Shown: in pieces, positions 61,376 to 64,000 of the stretch
Numbering within the stretch: the stretch's first letter is position 1
Layout: the number at the start of each line of letters is the position of its first letter
DNA from: an uncultured Olsenella sp.
GTDB taxonomy: Bacteria; Actinomycetota; Coriobacteriia; Coriobacteriales; Atopobiaceae
Assembly (NCBI GenBank): GCA_949291295.1
Contig: CASEVE010000003.1
Coordinates: 48,244 to 112,243 of the forward strand
Length of the DNA: 64,000 nucleotides
Direction: 5' to 3'
Position numbers and translations under genes: made by a program
Notes under the pieces: generated by a model
Databases searched by the model: none
Told to the model about the DNA's origin: nothing
The model's input: only the letters and a program-made list of their open reading frames with translations

Positions 61376-61406
61376 CGGTTGGGAGGGCGGCGCTTGGCCG
61401 CCCGCC

Positions 61407-63320
61407 CTAGTGCACGTACCAGCGGAAGTCCCAGGCGCTCAGTTCAAAGGTCTGGAACTCGTCGACCTCACCTGTTGCGAGGTCGCGGTATTCGCCCTCC
61501 TCCGGCATCCAGAGCGTACGATCCTCGTCTGAGAAGTTGAAGACCGCGTCGAGCGTCCGTCCGTCCATGCGACGGCGCATCCACAGAATGGCGGGGTCGC
61601 TGTAGCCTACGATCTCGGTCTGCGCGTCGGCGTCGAAGATCTTCTCGTCCCGGCGAATTCCCTCGAGCTTGGAGAGGGCGCCAAAGATTCGTCCCTGAAC
61701 GGTCTTTTTGCTTCGAACGTTCTTTACGAGGTCCCACGGGAACGCGCCGCGATGGATGTAGCGCGAGTCCTCGGCCTTCTCGGGGTCGTCCTTGTAGGTG
61801 TAGTCGTTCACCTGTCCAATCTCGTCTCCGCTGTAGATGATTGGCAGCCCCGACTGCGCGAGCAGGTAGGCATGGAGCATGATGTCCTTGCGGATGGCTA
61901 CGTCCATGGCCTGCGCATCTCCCTCAAAGCCTGCCGCCTCGATGCCGCACATGGAGGCCGTGGTGGCGCAGAAGCGTGCGTCGCCGGTAATGGGGTCGGC
62001 GTTGTAGAGCTCCCCGCGGCTGACCGATCCCTCGGTGTGCCCCTGGAAGTACTCGTTGAGATAGTGCTTGTGCGGGACCTCCTCCATACCCCAGTCGGAG
62101 AGCGTCGCGTAGTCGAGGCCCCAGCCAATGTCGTCGTGGCAGCGAAGGTAGTTAAGGAACGTATACTCGTGCGGCAGCGAGCACACGGTCTCGAGCTGGC
62201 GGCGCAAGAGGCGCGTGTCGCGACAGGCAACGCTGTTCCAGGTGGTTGCCATCGTGGTGACGTTGTAGAGCATATGGCACTCGGGCTTTTCCACGGTGCC
62301 GAAGTAGGGCACTACCTCCACCGGCGCCATGACCACCTCGCCCAGAAGAACGATGCCCGGGCACACTATCTCCGAGATCATGCGCATCATGCGGACGATG
62401 GTGTGGACCTGGGGGAGGTTGCGGCAGTTGGTGCCGAGCTGCTTCCAGATGTAAGGGACGGCGTCGATGCGGATGATGTCCATGCCCTGGTTGGCCAGGA
62501 AAAGGAAGTTGTACATCATCTCGTTGAAGACACGGGGGTTGCGATAGTTGAGGTCCCACTGGTAGGGGTAGAACTGCGTCATCACGGATTGCCCCAGCTC
62601 CGGCAGGTAGGTGAAGTGACCGGGCGCGGTGGTGGGGAAGACCTGCGGCACATCGCGGGTGTACTGGTCGATGAGGCCCTGGTCGGCGGTGAAGAAGTAG
62701 CGGCTCATGTACTCGCCCTCGCCGGCGCGGGCGCGACGGGCCCACTCGTGCTCGTCGGAGGTGTGGTTCATGACGAAGTCCATGCAGAGGCTGATGCCAC
62801 GGTCGTGGCACTTGTCGGCGAGGTGGGCAAGGTCGTCCATCGTTCCGAGCTCGGGCTTGACGCGGCGAAAGTCCGAGACGGCATAGCCGCCGTCGGAGCG
62901 GCTCTTGTCGGACGGGGTATCCAGAAACGGCATGAGGTGGATGTAGTTGACGTTGCACCTCTCAAGATAGTCGAGGTTCTTCTCGACTCCGGGGATGTCG
63001 CCGGCAAAGTTGTCTATATACATCTGCATGCCGAGCATGTCTCGGCTGCGGTACCACTCTCCAGAGGCCTCGCGTGCGGCGTCGAGTTTCTTGAGCTTCT
63101 CGCTGCGCTCATCATAGAAGCGCTTCATCTGGTCGCAGAGCTCGGCAAACATGTCGCCGTTGTTGTAGAGCTCCATGTAGAGCCAGCGAAGCTCGTCGTG
63201 ATGGCGTGCCAGGCGGCTCTGGAAGGTGGCATCGGACTTTGCCTGGGCAGCCGCATGCGCGAGGGGCTGCTTTCTTGGAGTCTTGGAGGCCTTTTTTGAG
63301 GGGGCCTTCTTTTCTGCCAT
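61407..63320 (-). CDS. Amylosucrase-type GH13 enzyme
   Basis: 637 residues, the length of Neisseria amylosucrase. GH13 motifs: DFVMNHTSDEHEW, GMDIIRIDAVPYIW (nucleophile Asp), IVLLGEVVM (acid/base Glu) and LRCHDDIGWG (final Asp). Amylosucrase transfers glucosyl units from sucrose to a growing alpha-glucan, releasing fructose. An N-terminal basic Lys/Ala tail (MAEKKAPSKKASKTPRK) precedes the enzyme. ATG at 63320 after AAAGGAACGCC; the frame extends to 63470 but without a ribosome site. With the sucrose PTS genes it gives the cell a second route for sucrose. Confidence 0.88.
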   Translation of the reverse strand: MAEKKAPSKKASKTPRKQPLAHAAAQAKSDATFQSRLARHHDELRWLYMELYNNGDMFAELCDQMKRFYDERSEKLKKLDAAREASGEWYRSRDMLGMQMYIDNFAGDIPGVEKNLDYLERCNVNYIHLMPFLDTPSDKSRSDGGYAVSDFRRVKPELGTMDDLAHLADKCHDRGISLCMDFVMNHTSDEHEWARRARAGEGEYMSRYFFTADQGLIDQYTRDVPQVFPTTAPGHFTYLPELGQSVMTQFYPYQWDLNYRNPRVFNEMMYNFLFLANQGMDIIRIDAVPYIWKQLGTNCRNLPQVHTIVRMMRMISEIVCPGIVLLGEVVMAPVEVVPYFGTVEKPECHMLYNVTTMATTWNSVACRDTRLLRRQLETVCSLPHEYTFLNYLRCHDDIGWGLDYATLSDWGMEEVPHKHYLNEYFQGHTEGSVSRGELYNADPITGDARFCATTASMCGIEAAGFEGDAQAMDVAIRKDIMLHAYLLAQSGLPIIYSGDEIGQVNDYTYKDDPEKAEDSRYIHRGAFPWDLVKNVRSKKTVQGRIFGALSKLEGIRRDEKIFDADAQTEIVGYSDPAILWMRRRMDGRTLDAVFNFSDEDRTLWMPEEGEYRDLATGEVDEFQTFELSAWDFRWYVH

Positions 63321-63565
63321 GGGGCGTTCCTTTCCGTTGGGAAAACTCCGTGTATCGCAGTGCATTGTAGGTTTTGGGTTTGCGGATGGACCCGTCGAAT
63401 CCCGTGAACGTGGCCAAAGGGGGCGGGAACGTTCTCGCATACGATGAGCAGGTGTCTTTGTTTCATTCAACTTAATGTTTAGTTAAACCTTGTCTCATAC
63501 CCAATTGTTATTCACGTGCCAAGATAGAAACTCCGGCAATCGCTCTCGCCAAATCGGGAGGGGTC

Positions 63566-63982
63566 ATGAATATAAAGCAGCTTAAGTACGTCTGTGTGAT
63601 CATTGACTCGGGCAGCTTCTCCTCTGCTGCCGCTACCGAGGGTGCTTCTGTTCAGGCGGTCTCTAAGGCAATGGCTGAACTTGAGAACAAGCTCGGTACT
63701 CCTCTGTTTGAGCGTATGAGCGTGGGCGTCAAGCCCACGTCGTTTGGGCGCGCGTTTGCTGTGCGGGCCCGTCGCGTCCTCGATGAGTGGGACTCCCTTG
63801 AGCGATTTGCAAAGGCGGGAGCGTCCGATCCTGTTTCCGGCGGCGTGTTCCAGATGGGCTTCTGCTGCCCGCAGTACTCCGGGGTCGAGAAGTTCTGCAT
63901 GGATCGCGTCGCGTTTTGTGGTGTAAGAGTCCGGGCACGTCGGCCCGTCGGTGCCCGCCGGGCCCCGCCCGGCGACACCTAG
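63566..63982 (+). CDS. LysR-family regulator, broken or truncated
   Basis: The first ~115 codons are a good LysR start: MNIKQLKYVCVIIDSGSFSSAA, SVQAVSKAMAELENKLGTPLFERM, then the effector-domain opening FQMGFCCPQYSGVEKFCM. GGGAGGGG precedes the ATG. After RVAF the sequence becomes unusual (RVRARRPVGARRAPPGDT) and stops at 63982, far short of the ~300 residues expected. The break may be a frameshift or the edge of an inserted element near 63920; the window end prevents checking. The HTH matches the LysR gene at 3460. Confidence 0.6.
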   Translation: MNIKQLKYVCVIIDSGSFSSAAATEGASVQAVSKAMAELENKLGTPLFERMSVGVKPTSFGRAFAVRARRVLDEWDSLERFAKAGASDPVSGGVFQMGFCCPQYSGVEKFCMDRVAFCGVRVRARRPVGARRAPPGDT

Positions 63983-64000
63983 AACCTACTTCCTCCCGGC

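Noticed and set aside
1..64000. tRNA, rRNA, complete insertion sequence or prophage genes
   Set aside because: I looked for cloverleaf ends, transposase motifs and phage structural genes and found none I could support. The only hint of a transposon is the LysR break at the right edge.

Overview
The window is high-GC bacterial DNA, densely coding, with short intergenic gaps, GGAGG-type ribosome binding sites and many GTG starts. The gene content points to an anaerobic actinobacterium of the class Coriobacteriia, most likely an Olsenella/Atopobiaceae-type gut or oral organism. The supporting genes are a NuoG-type [FeFe] hydrogenase, a MetH without its own reactivation domain plus a separate activation protein, a FeoA-FeoB fusion, the non-mevalonate isoprenoid enzyme Dxs, secreted CAP proteins with DUF5648-type repeats, and a sucrose PTS with amylosucrase. 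The taxonomic call is inference from gene content; no rRNA or tRNA is present.

Layout. 0-8 kb: a Gfo/Idh/MocA oxidoreductase, an SDR, a membrane protein broken by an in-frame stop, a LysR regulator divergent from a CmpB-type membrane protein with a membrane-anchored lipase, and a CHAD protein. 8-14 kb: an iron/siderophore-type ABC importer (binding protein, permease, ATPase) and an OatA-like acyltransferase. 14-19 kb: a radical SAM enzyme, a TetR regulator, a universal stress protein, an MBL hydrolase and a Nudix hydrolase. 19.5-24 kb: a methionine module (metF, MetH-activation protein, metH). 24-27.5 kb: a flavin oxidoreductase and [FeFe] hydrogenase pair. 27.6-31 kb: two secreted CAP-domain paralogues. 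31-39 kb: a Shango-like anti-phage locus (TerB-domain protein, DUF2791 ATPase, Lhr-like helicase), interrupted by a RelB/PIN toxin-antitoxin pair, a frameshifted LytTR regulator and an HPr-kinase-like gene. 39-50 kb: yaaA, a spermidine-synthase-like protein, htpG, a Crp-family regulator, dxs, feoAB, a LOG-family protein and a divergent HPr. 50-57.7 kb: the sucrose locus (fructokinase, sucrose-6-phosphate hydrolase, EIIBCA, LacI regulator). 57.8-64 kb: a UvrA2-like ATPase, two small unknowns, amylosucrase and a LysR gene that breaks off.

The most unusual content is non-coding. Several families of palindromic repeats sit at or just after stop codons. The best is an 818-bp array at 55.8-56.6 kb: ten copies of a unit of about 25 bp in one orientation, a perfect 25-bp hairpin at the centre, then ten copies in the opposite orientation, mostly at an exact 42-bp period. 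A smaller relative (5+5) lies at 48.4-48.9 kb. Two other families (40-bp and 71-bp periods) occur twice each in the same type of position. Further palindromes lie in frame inside three protein genes (ABC ATPase, Shango helicase, GH32 hydrolase), and one palindrome family supplies the stop codon of two genes.
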